The notes under the pieces: generated by a model
Databases searched by the model: none
What the model saw: only the letters and a program-made list of their open reading frames with translations
Told to the model about the DNA's origin: nothing
Position numbers and translations under genes: made by a program
Assembly: GCA_029263035.1 (NCBI GenBank)
Contig: JAJCYF010000230.1
Span: 1 to 15,711 of the forward strand
DNA length: 15,711 nt
Direction of reading: 5' to 3'
Source of the DNA: Actinomycetes bacterium
GTDB lineage: Bacteria; Actinomycetota; CADDZG01; JAHWKV01
Part shown: piece by piece, positions 1 to 6,173 of the stretch
Layout of the letters: every line of letters begins with the position of its first letter
Position numbering within the stretch: the first letter of the stretch is position 1

Positions 1-51
1 CGACGCTACTGCGAGAAGAGCGGCTGCGCGAATTCTGCCGAGGGGGATCAT
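1..51 (-). CDS. Start of a probable exported protein (partial)
   Basis: Only the first 17 codons lie in the window; the gene runs off the left edge on the minus strand. They read MIPLGRIRAAALLAVAS, an Arg-containing start followed by an Ala/Leu-rich hydrophobic stretch, as in the n- and h-regions of a signal peptide. A Shine-Dalgarno-like GGAAAG sits a few bases upstream of the ATG. It lies 32 bp downstream of the 118-codon gene, on the same strand, so it may be the last visible member of that gene series. No function can be inferred because the mature protein is outside the window. Confidence 0.5.
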   Translation of the reverse strand, partial: MIPLGRIRAAALLAVAS

Positions 52-83
52 GGTCTTTCCAGTTTACCCGGGGTCATTATCGT

Positions 84-440
84 TTACGTATCTGGATTCG
101 GATCCTGCACCGGTCCGGATTGGCCGCCCCGTGCGCGGCTCGGGTCGAACGGTTCGGTCCGGCTGAGCAGATCCTTCATGCTGGGCGGGTTCGGCTCCAG
201 GAGGTTGCCGAGGTCCCGGTGAGGCTTAACCTCGGGATAGGGACCGTCCGAGGCGATCTTGTCGGCCGCAGGGGGGTCGCGCAGGACGCCGCGGCGCATC
301 GGGTCCATACACGCCTCGGCCCAGCTTTCTCTTATACCCTGGAGTGTCCGCTTCCCGACGCCCTTGCGGCGCATTTCGCGGTAGAGGCGGGCTCCCTCGT
401 CCTGCGAGGTTTCGATGTCCGGGACCTCGTCGTCGGCCAT
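84..440 (-). CDS. Hypothetical protein, 118 aa
   Basis: I do not recognise this protein. It is hydrophilic, with no membrane segment or signal peptide. The N-terminal half is mixed-charge and probably helical (EGARLYREMRRKGVGKRTL), and the C-terminal half is rich in Pro, Asp and Arg and is likely disordered. Its ATG lies 2 bp past the fabI stop codon, so translation is probably coupled to fabI and the two may be co-transcribed. The overlapping plus-strand open frame was rejected because the minus-strand frame fits the tight operon spacing. It may be a lineage-restricted accessory protein; no role in fatty-acid synthesis can be claimed from sequence. Confidence 0.55.
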   Translation of the reverse strand: MADDEVPDIETSQDEGARLYREMRRKGVGKRTLQGIRESWAEACMDPMRRGVLRDPPAADKIASDGPYPEVKPHRDLGNLLEPNPPSMKDLLSRTEPFDPSRARGGQSGPVQDPNPDT

Positions 441-442
441 GC

Positions 443-1237
443 CTACGTTGTACCCGTTTCTCCCGGGCTCGTATCGGCGCCCATGGCATGGTAGCCGCCG
501 TCGACGTGAATGAGCTCCCCGGTAATGGCCGTGGACCAGTCGGAGAACAAAAATCCGATCGTCCCGGCTACCGGTTCAGGGTCGTCCGGCTTCCAGCCGA
601 GCGGCGCCCGGGTGCCCCAGGCGCTGACCAGGCGGTCGAAGCCCGGGATGCCCTTGGCGGCGGTGGTGGCAAGCGGGCCGGCGGAGACCGTGTTCACGCG
701 GATCCCCTTGGGGCCGAGATCGCGGGCCAGGTAGCGGGTGATGGATTCCAGGCCTGCCTTGCAGACGCCCATCCAGTCGTAGATGGGCCAGGCTACCCGC
801 CCGTCGAAGTCCAGGCTGACGATGGAGCCACCGTCGGGCATCAAAGGCATCAGGCCGGTGGCCATTGATTTCAGCGAGAAGGCGCTGGTCTTGAACGCCA
901 GTTCCACGCTTTCCCACGGGGTGTTCAAGAACTCGCCCCCCAGGGCGTTCTTGGGGGCGAAAGCCACCGCGTGCAGGAAGCCGTCCAGAGCGCCCCACTT
1001 GGCGCCGATCTGGTCGGCCACCCGGGTGATGTGGTCCTCCTGGGTGACGTCAAGCTCCAGTATCTCCACCGGTTGGGGAAGCCGGCGGGCGCTCATCTCG
1101 GTGAGGGCCATTCCTTTGCCAAAGCCGCTCAGTACAATTTCGGCGCCCTGTTCCTGGGCCAGCCGGGCGGCTGCGAACGCGATGCTCTTTTGGGTGAGAA
1201 CCCCGGTGATGAGCAGCCGTTTGCCCTCGAGCAACAT
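443..1237 (-). CDS. fabI: Enoyl-[acyl-carrier-protein] reductase (NADH), FabI/InhA type
   Basis: It reduces the trans-2-enoyl-ACP double bond in the last step of each type II fatty-acid elongation cycle, in the cytoplasm with NADH. The 264 aa match the family length. It has the short-chain dehydrogenase fold, with an altered nucleotide-binding start (LLITGVLTQKSIAFAAARL, about 8-26), the conserved LDV near 62-64, and the catalytic pair in PIYDWMGVCK: Tyr153 and Lys160. The position nine residues before the catalytic Tyr is Phe144, as in mycobacterial InhA (F149/Y158/K165), rather than the Tyr of enterobacterial FabI. The C-terminus holds the usual SDWSTAITGE and HVDGG motifs. Its ATG overlaps the stop of the propeller gene (TAATG), so translation is probably coupled. 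Unlike mycobacterial inhA, no fabG/mabA lies directly upstream. Confidence 0.93.
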   Translation of the reverse strand: MLLEGKRLLITGVLTQKSIAFAAARLAQEQGAEIVLSGFGKGMALTEMSARRLPQPVEILELDVTQEDHITRVADQIGAKWGALDGFLHAVAFAPKNALGGEFLNTPWESVELAFKTSAFSLKSMATGLMPLMPDGGSIVSLDFDGRVAWPIYDWMGVCKAGLESITRYLARDLGPKGIRVNTVSAGPLATTAAKGIPGFDRLVSAWGTRAPLGWKPDDPEPVAGTIGFLFSDWSTAITGELIHVDGGYHAMGADTSPGETGTT

Positions 1238-2172
1238 TAGTTGTCTGCGTTGGCGGGGGGGCGCTCGCTGTAGAAGGCGATCTTCGTCCCATCCGGGGAC
1301 CAGGCCGCAAAGCGGTCGATACCCGGGCTGTTGGTTATGCGCCTCTGGTCCGAGCCGTCCGGTCCCATGGTGTAGATCTCACGGTTGTCGTCGCGCACCG
1401 AGTCGAAAGCGATTAGATCCCCATTTGGAGAGAATGCCGGGAAGTTGTCGAACCCGTCGCTGGTGGTCAGCCGGATCTGCCGGGTGCCGTCGGCCTCCAT
1501 GACGTAGACCTCAAAGTTGCCCTCGCCGTCACGCTGGCTGATAAACGCTATCTGGGAGCCGTCGGGGGACCAGGAGGGCGATCCGTCCACCGCCTCGCTG
1601 GAGGTAAGCACCGTGGTGTTCTCGCCGTCAGGGTCCATGACGAAAACCTCGTAGTTGCCGGTCCGGTTGCTCTCGAACGCGATAAGGCTGCCGTCGGGGG
1701 ACCACGCGGCAAGTCCGTCGTTGTCCTGGTTGTTGGTCAGCCGGGTCTGGTTGTCGCCGTCGGCATCCATCACGTAGATCTCACGGTTGCCGTCCCGGTC
1801 GGTGTTGAACGCAATCTTGGTGCCGTCCGGGGACCAGTCGGGGGAGAAGTCCTCGGCATTGTTGTCGGTCAGCCGCACCTGGTTGGAGCCGTCGGCATCC
1901 ATCACGTAGATCTCGAAGTTGCCGTCCCGGTTGGAGTTGAAAGCGATCTTGGTGCCGTCGGGAGAGTAGGCGGGAGAGGAGTCGACGCCTGTGGTGTCGG
2001 TGATCCGGACCGGGTTGGACCCGTCGGCGTTCATCACGAATATGTCCTGCACCAGGTTACCGGTGGCTGTCTCCTCCGGCCCCTCGGGCTCCTGGCCGCA
2101 TGCCGACACCAGCATCAGGGCAGCCGCGAACGCCGCTGCTACGATCGACCCTCGACTTTTTCGCACAGGCAT
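1237..2172 (-). CDS. TolB-like six-repeat beta-propeller lipoprotein
   Basis: A 311-aa lipoprotein. The N-terminus has basic residues, an Ala/Leu-rich stretch and a lipobox LVSAC with Cys25 as the predicted lipidated residue, so it is probably anchored on the outer face of the membrane. The rest is six repeats of about 44 aa of the WD40-like/PD40 type. Each has an IYVMDADGSN-type strand, an RLT strand, a WSPDGTKIAF strand and a closing RDGN turn, which predicts a complete six-bladed propeller. Such domains occur in TolB and related sensors and usually act as protein-binding scaffolds. No Tol-Pal partner is visible, so a TolB role is not claimed. The gene ends in TAATG overlap with fabI. Start chosen because it gives the signal peptide. 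Confidence 0.8.
   Translation of the reverse strand: MPVRKSRGSIVAAAFAAALMLVSACGQEPEGPEETATGNLVQDIFVMNADGSNPVRITDTTGVDSSPAYSPDGTKIAFNSNRDGNFEIYVMDADGSNQVRLTDNNAEDFSPDWSPDGTKIAFNTDRDGNREIYVMDADGDNQTRLTNNQDNDGLAAWSPDGSLIAFESNRTGNYEVFVMDPDGENTTVLTSSEAVDGSPSWSPDGSQIAFISQRDGEGNFEVYVMEADGTRQIRLTTSDGFDNFPAFSPNGDLIAFDSVRDDNREIYTMGPDGSDQRRITNSPGIDRFAAWSPDGTKIAFYSERPPANADN
1240..2050 (-). repeat. In-gene tandem repeats, 132-bp period
   Basis: The propeller blades are also repeated at DNA level, with a period of 132 bp (44 codons). A 26-bp stretch at 1757-1782 recurs exactly at 1889-1914, 132 bp away, and the flanking sequence stays close. Blades 2 and 3 are the most alike; the outer blades have drifted. 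This suggests internal duplication or ongoing homogenisation between blades. Confidence 0.7.
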
Positions 2173-2226
2173 ACCTACCGTCTATCTATCGTTTAAGGGA
2201 CCAAAAGCGGGGGCAGTGACGGACCA

Positions 2227-3021
2227 TCAAGTTCCGTTCACCGATGCTGACGCCTCCGCCACGGCCAGGGTGGACGCAACCGAATCCGATTCGGGCAGTG
2301 CACGCACCACCACCTGATCCAGAACACTATCGTAATCGGCCAGCCTTGAGGTGAAATCGGCGGTTTGGCCGGCCACCCCCACGGTTCCGGGCGGCACACC
2401 CATGGCGGTGAAGTGACGGGTATAGGCCGGGTACCGGTTGTACTTGGCGGCCTCGGCGGCCACCCGGTCGGCTGCCCCGTGGCCTAGGGCACACCGGATG
2501 TAGGCTGCGGTAGCGGGCGGATCTGGACGGCCGGAGCGCTTCACCCCTTCCTCCACCCGGGCCTGCGCCCAGGTGATTCGTACGGGGGTCATCCAGTTGA
2601 ACAGGACCGTGTCCGCTACCTCGCCGGCCAGCCGGCACATCTGCGGGCCCATTGCGGCGACCCCTATTTGTAGATCTGGGCCCAGCAGGTCCCGCAGCGC
2701 AGCTACGGCCCGGCGGACGGTTCGAAGCGGGGTGGGGGAGGAGCCCGAGCCCACCCCCAGGATCAGGCGTTCCAGCGGGATTTCCAGCACCCTCAACATC
2801 TCGGAAATCTCCTCCGGAGGCCGGCGGTCGACCGCTACCACACCGACGCCGACCCGCAGCGATTCGGTGGCATCCGCCATGGCTGCCGCGGTTACGATCC
2901 CGTCGGCGCCGGGGGTGTCGTTGCTCCAGATGCCCGCAAAACCGAGTTCCTCGACCCCTACGGCAATCTCCTGCGCCTTTTCCAGGTCCCCGGTGGCGGG
3001 GATGGCGAATGCTCTGCTCAT
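2227..3021 (-). CDS. Luciferase-like (LLM class) flavin/F420-dependent oxidoreductase
   Basis: A 264-aa TIM-barrel protein of the bacterial luciferase-like superfamily, which uses FMN or, commonly in actinobacteria, coenzyme F420. Supporting signatures are the N-terminal strand and helix with EELGFAGIWSND, the central RVGVGVVAVDRRPPEEI strand-loop, LERLILGVGSGSS, where the family has its GxGxG cofactor-binding turn, and LQIGVAAMGPQMCRLAGEVAD, typical of the C-terminal half of the barrel. At 264 aa it is shorter than many members (about 300-340). The substrate cannot be predicted, and F420 over FMN is inferred from lineage. It starts at ATG 12 bp after the stop of the upstream gene, so the two are probably one transcription unit. 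A 54-bp gap separates it from the propeller gene. Confidence 0.78.
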   Translation of the reverse strand: MSRAFAIPATGDLEKAQEIAVGVEELGFAGIWSNDTPGADGIVTAAAMADATESLRVGVGVVAVDRRPPEEISEMLRVLEIPLERLILGVGSGSSPTPLRTVRRAVAALRDLLGPDLQIGVAAMGPQMCRLAGEVADTVLFNWMTPVRITWAQARVEEGVKRSGRPDPPATAAYIRCALGHGAADRVAAEAAKYNRYPAYTRHFTAMGVPPGTVGVAGQTADFTSRLADYDSVLDQVVVRALPESDSVASTLAVAEASASVNGT

Positions 3022-3033
3022 AGCCGGTCGAAC

Positions 3034-3792
3034 CTAAGGAAGCAGGTGCCCGGCTACCTCAGAGATGACCGGCCAGATACGTTCGTCGTCCCGGGCCAGC
3101 TTGCCGAAGTCATGCTCAATGCCGTGGCGGTCCCATGCGGTGCCGTTGGTCTCGACGCAGATCTTGGGGTCGTCGTTCAAAAGGATGAACCAGAAGCGGT
3201 AGGCGGTGACGCCGAACGGGTCGGACTCTTTGACCGTGCGCAGCCGGTCGGCCGCCTCCGGAAACAATTCGAACCGGCTCTCCCAGACGCCGCCGAATCC
3301 ATCGGAGGTATCCAGGTAGCCGTTCTGGCAGTCCCAGAAGAACTTGCCGAAGGAGGCGTTGAAGGCGACGTGGGTCATGAAGCCGGCGATAAACCGGTAG
3401 ACCGTCACCTCGTTGGTGGAGGGCTTGAGCTTTGCCACCGGGGGGAGGTTGGCGAAGGCGGCCAGCTTACGCATCGGTTCCCGCGGGTCCTCCGCGTGGA
3501 AGAACTCCGACCAGAAGTCGGGCCAGTTCTTGAAGGTCAAAGAGCCGTTGGGGCGGCGGAAGTGGTACTGGACCCCGCCCAGGCGGTTGAGCTCCAGGCG
3601 CTGGTAGGGCTGGAACCCCGGATCCAACAGAAGCGAGAGGCTGTCGTTCTGCCCGCCGCCCGGGTGGGTCTGGATGATCCGGGTCTTGGGGTAGCGCCTC
3701 ACCATCTCCGCGGCCACGCGCCAGGAAGCAATCTCCAGAAGCTGGCGGCTGGGATGACGCGCCGAATATGAGGCCGGGATGGTCCGCCTCAT
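3034..3792 (-). CDS. Putative TY-Chap2-like peptide-chaperone domain protein
   Basis: A 252-aa cytoplasmic protein without a signal peptide. The N-terminal part, LEIASWRVAAEMVRRYP followed by IIQTHPGGGQNDSLSLLL, resembles actinobacterial proteins annotated with T3SS/YbjN-type putative peptide-binding chaperone domains (TY-Chap2). I recall the HPGGGQxDxLSL signature for that family but could not verify it. The middle is rich in aromatics (about 70-150, with FWSEFFHAED and FGKFFWDC) and has no catalytic motif I recognise. It is the first gene of the leftward series and diverges from nrdR across a 156-bp spacer. The ATG is preceded by a purine-rich stretch (GGGGATGAAGG) that can serve as a Shine-Dalgarno. 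The family assignment is tentative; the coding call is firm. Confidence 0.6.
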   Translation of the reverse strand: MRRTIPASYSARHPSRQLLEIASWRVAAEMVRRYPKTRIIQTHPGGGQNDSLSLLLDPGFQPYQRLELNRLGGVQYHFRRPNGSLTFKNWPDFWSEFFHAEDPREPMRKLAAFANLPPVAKLKPSTNEVTVYRFIAGFMTHVAFNASFGKFFWDCQNGYLDTSDGFGGVWESRFELFPEAADRLRTVKESDPFGVTAYRFWFILLNDDPKICVETNGTAWDRHGIEHDFGKLARDDERIWPVISEVAGHLLP

Positions 3793-3860
3793 ACCTTCAT
3801 CCCCTGGTTACCCAAGGCAAACATCTCACTGGAACCATGCTACGAACGGTTATCCGAGAT

Positions 3861-3873
3861 GTCACTATGTGAC
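3861..3873. promoter_or_regulatory. Palindrome in the divergent nrdR spacer
   Basis: GTCAC-TAT-GTGAC is a perfect 5-bp inverted repeat around a 3-bp centre. It lies in the 156-bp spacer between two divergently transcribed genes, 75 bp before the nrdR start. It could be an operator for a dimeric regulator. It does not match the ACAC...GTGT NrdR-box pattern as I know it. A 13-bp palindrome can occur by chance. Confidence 0.35.
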
Positions 3874-3930
3874 CCTTTCCGCTCTGTGCTCCTATCTATT
3901 AACTCACGGTGGCGTGCTTTACACGTAACG

Positions 3931-3936
3931 TACTAT
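3931..3936 (+). promoter_or_regulatory. Possible -10 box of nrdR-dut
   Basis: TACTAT lies 12 bp before the nrdR ATG. Transcription would start within about 6 bases of the start codon, consistent with the absence of a Shine-Dalgarno. No convincing -35 hexamer is visible at normal spacing, so this is a weak call. Confidence 0.3.
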
Positions 3937-3948
3937 TGGTTTCATCCC

Positions 3949-4434
3949 ATGCGCTGCCCATTCTGCTCCCATCCCGAAGACCATGTTGTGGACTCGCGCA
4001 TGGCCGAGGAAGGCCGTGCCATCCGCCGCCGCCGGCAGTGCGAAAGCTGCGGGCAGCGTTACACCACGTATGAACGAATCGAAGAGATTCCCCTCCTGGT
4101 TCAAAAGCGCTCCGGACAGCGTGAAGCATTCGACAAAGAAAAGCTAATCTCCGGGGTCCGCAAGGCGTGCAAGAACCGCCCGGTGACCAACGACGACCTG
4201 GACAAGCTGGCCGAGGATGTTGTCGATACCGTCAAGGAGGAGGGCAGCAGCGTGGTCATGAGCGCAGACCTGGGCCTGCAGATTCTCGAAAGGCTCCGGG
4301 TTCTGGACGACGTGGCCTACCTGCGATTCGCCTCCGTATACAAGGACTTCCAGGAGCTGAACGACTTTGAGAAGGAGCTGGGGCTGCTGCAGAAGAAGCT
4401 GCCGCCCAAGGAGCGTCCGGCCCCGAAAATTTGA
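3949..4434 (+). CDS. nrdR: Transcriptional repressor NrdR
   Basis: NrdR represses ribonucleotide reductase genes according to the ATP/dATP state of the cell. The protein begins MRCPFC, as NrdR proteins do, and has a four-Cys zinc ribbon (Cys3, Cys6, Cys31, Cys34) with the conserved basic VVDSR and RRRRQCESCGQRYTTYER stretches. The ATP-cone follows from about residue 46 (PLLVQKRSGQREAFDKEKL) to about 136 (VAYLRFASVYKDF). Its 161 aa fit the family. The reading frame is open further upstream, but those residues are not NrdR-like, so the start is at MRCPFC. No Shine-Dalgarno precedes that ATG, which suggests a leaderless or very short 5' leader. It overlaps dut by TTGA. The ribonucleotide reductase genes are not in the window. 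Confidence 0.95.
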   Translation: MRCPFCSHPEDHVVDSRMAEEGRAIRRRRQCESCGQRYTTYERIEEIPLLVQKRSGQREAFDKEKLISGVRKACKNRPVTNDDLDKLAEDVVDTVKEEGSSVVMSADLGLQILERLRVLDDVAYLRFASVYKDFQELNDFEKELGLLQKKLPPKERPAPKI

Positions 4435-4874
4435 ACGATTCCGTCCGGGTTCAGGTGGTCAGGCTGGACCCCGAGATACCGATGCTCCACCCGGCCAGGC
4501 CGGGTGATGCCGGGGTTGACCTTAGAGCCACCGAGGCGGTGATCCTTCAGCCCGGACAGCGCTACCTGATCCCCACCGGCCTGGCGGTCGCCATACCGCA
4601 GGGGTACGCGGGATTCGTGCAGCCCCGGTCCGGCATGGCCATCAACAAGGGGCTGGGTGTCTTGAACTCGCCGGGGCTGATCGACTCGGGCTACCGGGGC
4701 GAGCTAAAGGTGATCGCCATAAATATGGACTCGGAGCCGCTGGAAATCGAACGGGGCGACCGCATTGCCCAACTGGTGATCATGCCGGTGCCGGCATTGG
4801 TATACGAGGAGGTGGATGCGCTCCCCGGTTCGGAGAGGGGTGCCGGCGGGTTCGGCTCCACCGGCCGCAGCTAG
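4431..4874 (+). CDS. dut: Deoxyuridine 5'-triphosphate nucleotidohydrolase (dUTPase)
   Basis: It hydrolyses dUTP to dUMP and pyrophosphate, keeping uracil out of DNA and supplying the thymidylate precursor. The 147 aa fit a homotrimeric dUTPase, and all five motifs are present: motif 1 DAGVDLRA (26-33), motif 2 PRSGMA (65-70), motif 3 with GLIDSGYRGELKV (82-94; Asp85 and Tyr88), motif 4 GDRIAQLVI (109-117), and the Gly-rich motif 5 RGAGGFGSTG (136-145) that closes over the active site. The start is TTG, overlapping the nrdR stop as TTGA, so it is translated by coupling. A GTG eight codons later is an alternative but would trim the first strand. Pairing with nrdR puts two deoxynucleotide-pool functions in one transcript. 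Confidence 0.95.
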   Translation: MNDSVRVQVVRLDPEIPMLHPARPGDAGVDLRATEAVILQPGQRYLIPTGLAVAIPQGYAGFVQPRSGMAINKGLGVLNSPGLIDSGYRGELKVIAINMDSEPLEIERGDRIAQLVIMPVPALVYEEVDALPGSERGAGGFGSTGRS

Positions 4875-4916
4875 CGGTTCCGGCCTGAAACTGTGGCCTC
4901 ACGCTTTGAAGGCTGC

Positions 4917-4922
4917 TAGGAT
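4917..4922 (+). promoter_or_regulatory. Possible -10 box of tRNA-Gly
   Basis: TAGGAT lies 10 bp before the mature tRNA 5' end, the right distance for a tRNA promoter -10 element. No clear -35 element is visible at 16-18 bp spacing. A TTGAAG at 4906-4911 is too close to serve. Confidence 0.3.
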
Positions 4923-4932
4923 GGAGCTTCCC

Positions 4933-5008
4933 GCGGACGTGGCTCAGTTGGTAGAGCATCACCTTGCCAAGGTGAGGGTCGCCGGTTCGAATCCGGTCGT
5001 CCGCTCCA
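4933..5008 (+). tRNA. tRNA-Gly (anticodon GCC)
   Basis: A complete cloverleaf can be folded. The acceptor stem is GCGGACG (4933-4939) with CGTCCGC (4998-5004), and the D arm carries GGCTCAGTTGGTAGAGC. The anticodon stem TCACC/GGTGA encloses loop TTGCCAA with anticodon GCC at 4966-4968. The T arm is GCCGG-TTCGAAT-CCGGT. The discriminator is T5005 and CCA is encoded at 5006-5008. Everything to its right in this window is accessory DNA ending in an integrase module, so its 3' end is the likely attachment site of the element. Confidence 0.96.
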
Positions 5009-5026
5009 ATAAAATGTGCCTAGCTT

Positions 5027-5043
5027 TGGGCTTCATAGGCCCA
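5027..5043 (+). terminator. Weak hairpin after tRNA-Gly
   Basis: TGGGC-TTCATAG-GCCCA forms a 5-bp stem with a 7-base loop 18 bp past the tRNA CCA, followed only by TTTC. It could assist tRNA transcript termination or be incidental. Confidence 0.3.
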
Positions 5044-5067
5044 TTTCGGGAAAGCGGCACAGTCCGC

Positions 5068-5087
5068 GTCGCACATTTGTCGCACAT
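5068..5087. repeat. Two 9-bp direct repeats near the tRNA end
   Basis: GTCGCACAT occurs at 5068-5076 and again at 5079-5087, separated by TT (11-bp period, about one helical turn). It lies 60-80 bp from the tRNA 3' end, where arm-type sites for a tyrosine integrase would be expected. Function inferred from position only. Confidence 0.45.
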
Positions 5088-5190
5088 CAGCCCCGCTAAC
5101 TTTGCTCAGAAGAGCTCAATTAACCGGTCCTTGGGGTTGCCGTCAAAGCATTCTCTTCGGTCCAACTGCAAGGCAGTCTAAGATCCGAAT

Positions 5191-5307
5191 TCAAGTCGAC
5201 AGAGAAGTCGAAGATGCCAAGAGGTATTTAGCCCGTTCGCCTGCTCGACGACGACGGAGAGCCATTTGCCAAGAATCTCGATGCTTGCGGACCTCATCAA
5301 GTAAGTA
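5191..5307 (-). pseudogene. 3' fragment of a small gene split by the IS21 element
   Basis: Thirty-eight codons plus stop, beginning YLLDEVRKHRDSWQ and continuing MALRRRRAGERAKYLLAS. This is a plausible helical, basic C-terminus. It is in frame with the 5' fragment at 7789-7941 once the IS and one copy of the 6-bp duplication are removed; the TSD codons CCC GAC sit at the joint. The rebuilt protein would have 89 codons from the TTG at 7941. I do not recognise the family. As it stands the fragment is fused in frame to IS-end sequence and is unlikely to be expressed normally. Confidence 0.6.
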
Positions 5308-5313
5308 GTCGGG
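5308..5313. repeat. Target-site duplication, left copy
   Basis: GTCGGG directly before the left IS end; identical to 7789-7794 directly after the right end. Six base pairs is within the usual range for IS21-family insertions (4-8 bp). Confidence 0.8.
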
Positions 5314-5320
5314 TGTCAAT

Positions 5321-5363
5321 GGCCAAGTTGATGTCCCCAGTTTCGGCCAAGTAAAAGTCCCCA
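5321..5363. repeat. Left IS end: two 19-bp repeats at 24-bp spacing
   Basis: Copies at 5321-5339 and 5345-5363 share GGCCAAGT at one end and GTCCCCA at the other, with a 24-bp period. IS21-family transposases bind such repeated sites at the ends. Confidence 0.8.
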
Positions 5364-5387
5364 CCCCTCGGAGTTCTTGAATCAGAT

Positions 5388-6173
5388 TTACGGGGTGCTG
5401 ATCACCTCCTTCAAGGCAGTCCGGCGAGCCTTGGATTCCTTCATCCGAAAGGACTCGCCCTCGGTCACAACGATGATGCTGTGGTGCAGCAAACGGTCGA
5501 GCAAACTGACCGCAGTGGTGTGCTCGGGAAGGAACCGGCCCCACTCCTCGAACGGCCAGTGGCTGGCGATCCCCAAAGCCCGCCGCTCGTAAGCGGCTGC
5601 CACGAACCGAAACAGCAGCTGGGCGCCGGTGTGATCCAGCGGAGCGAACCCGATCTCGTCTACCAGGATGACGTCGGCCTTAAGGATGCTCTCGATCACC
5701 CTGCCCACCGAGTTGTCGGCCAGTCCCCGGTAGAGGGTTTCCACCAGCTCGGCGGCGGTGAAGTAGCGGACCCGAAAGCCGTTCTCAACCGCAGAGTGCC
5801 CCAGGGCGATCAGAGCATGGGATTTGCCGGTTCCAGCCGGGCCGATCAGAACCGGATTCTCCTTGGCTCTGATCCACTCCAAAGAAGCCAGGTACTCGAA
5901 GGTGGGCCGAGGGATGGAGGAGGCCCCAACATCGAACTCATCGATGGTCTTGGTGACCGGAAAAGCCGCCGCCTTCATCCGGTTACGGGCGTTGGACAGA
6001 TCCCGGGAGGCGATCTCGGCCTCCAACAGCGTGCGCAGGAACTCCTCCGGGGACCAGCGCTGGGTCTTGGCGGTGACCAGCAGCTCGGGGGAGATCTTGC
6101 GGATCGCTGATAGCTTCAACCTGCGGAGTCCTGCTTCCAGGTCTGCCGGCAACTCGGCAGCAGTGGCGACCAT
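5388..6173 (-). CDS. istB: IS21-family helper ATPase IstB
   Basis: IstB is the AAA+ ATPase that works with the IstA transposase in target choice and strand transfer. From ATG 6173 the protein has 261 aa, the usual length. Walker A is GPAGTGKS (111-118), Walker B is VILVDE (168-173), and the family C-terminal region is present as HWPFEEWGRFLP and LLDRLLHHSIIVVTEGESF. The frame is open 47 codons further upstream inside istA, but the ATG overlapping the istA stop (TGATG) matches the known istA-istB coupling. No damage is seen. Confidence 0.93.
   Translation of the reverse strand: MVATAAELPADLEAGLRRLKLSAIRKISPELLVTAKTQRWSPEEFLRTLLEAEIASRDLSNARNRMKAAAFPVTKTIDEFDVGASSIPRPTFEYLASLEWIRAKENPVLIGPAGTGKSHALIALGHSAVENGFRVRYFTAAELVETLYRGLADNSVGRVIESILKADVILVDEIGFAPLDHTGAQLLFRFVAAAYERRALGIASHWPFEEWGRFLPEHTTAVSLLDRLLHHSIIVVTEGESFRMKESKARRTALKEVISTP

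Larger units (their letters stand above)
5009..5190. other. Non-coding stretch between tRNA-Gly and the split gene
   Basis: These 182 bases hold no gene I can support. They contain the weak hairpin and the paired 9-bp repeat listed separately. An open plus-strand frame crosses the tRNA and this region but is a by-product of reading through the tRNA. If the tRNA is the attachment site, this is the extreme left end of the element. Confidence 0.5.

Noticed and set aside
3859..3948. N-terminal extension of nrdR by 30 codons
   Set aside because: NrdR proteins begin at MRCPFC, and the extension lies in the divergent promoter region with a palindrome and a candidate -10 box.
4816..5181. Open plus-strand frame of 121 codons crossing the tRNA
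   Set aside because: It contains the AQLVEHHLAKVRVAGSNPV-type translation that arises from reading through tRNA genes, and it overlaps dut out of frame.
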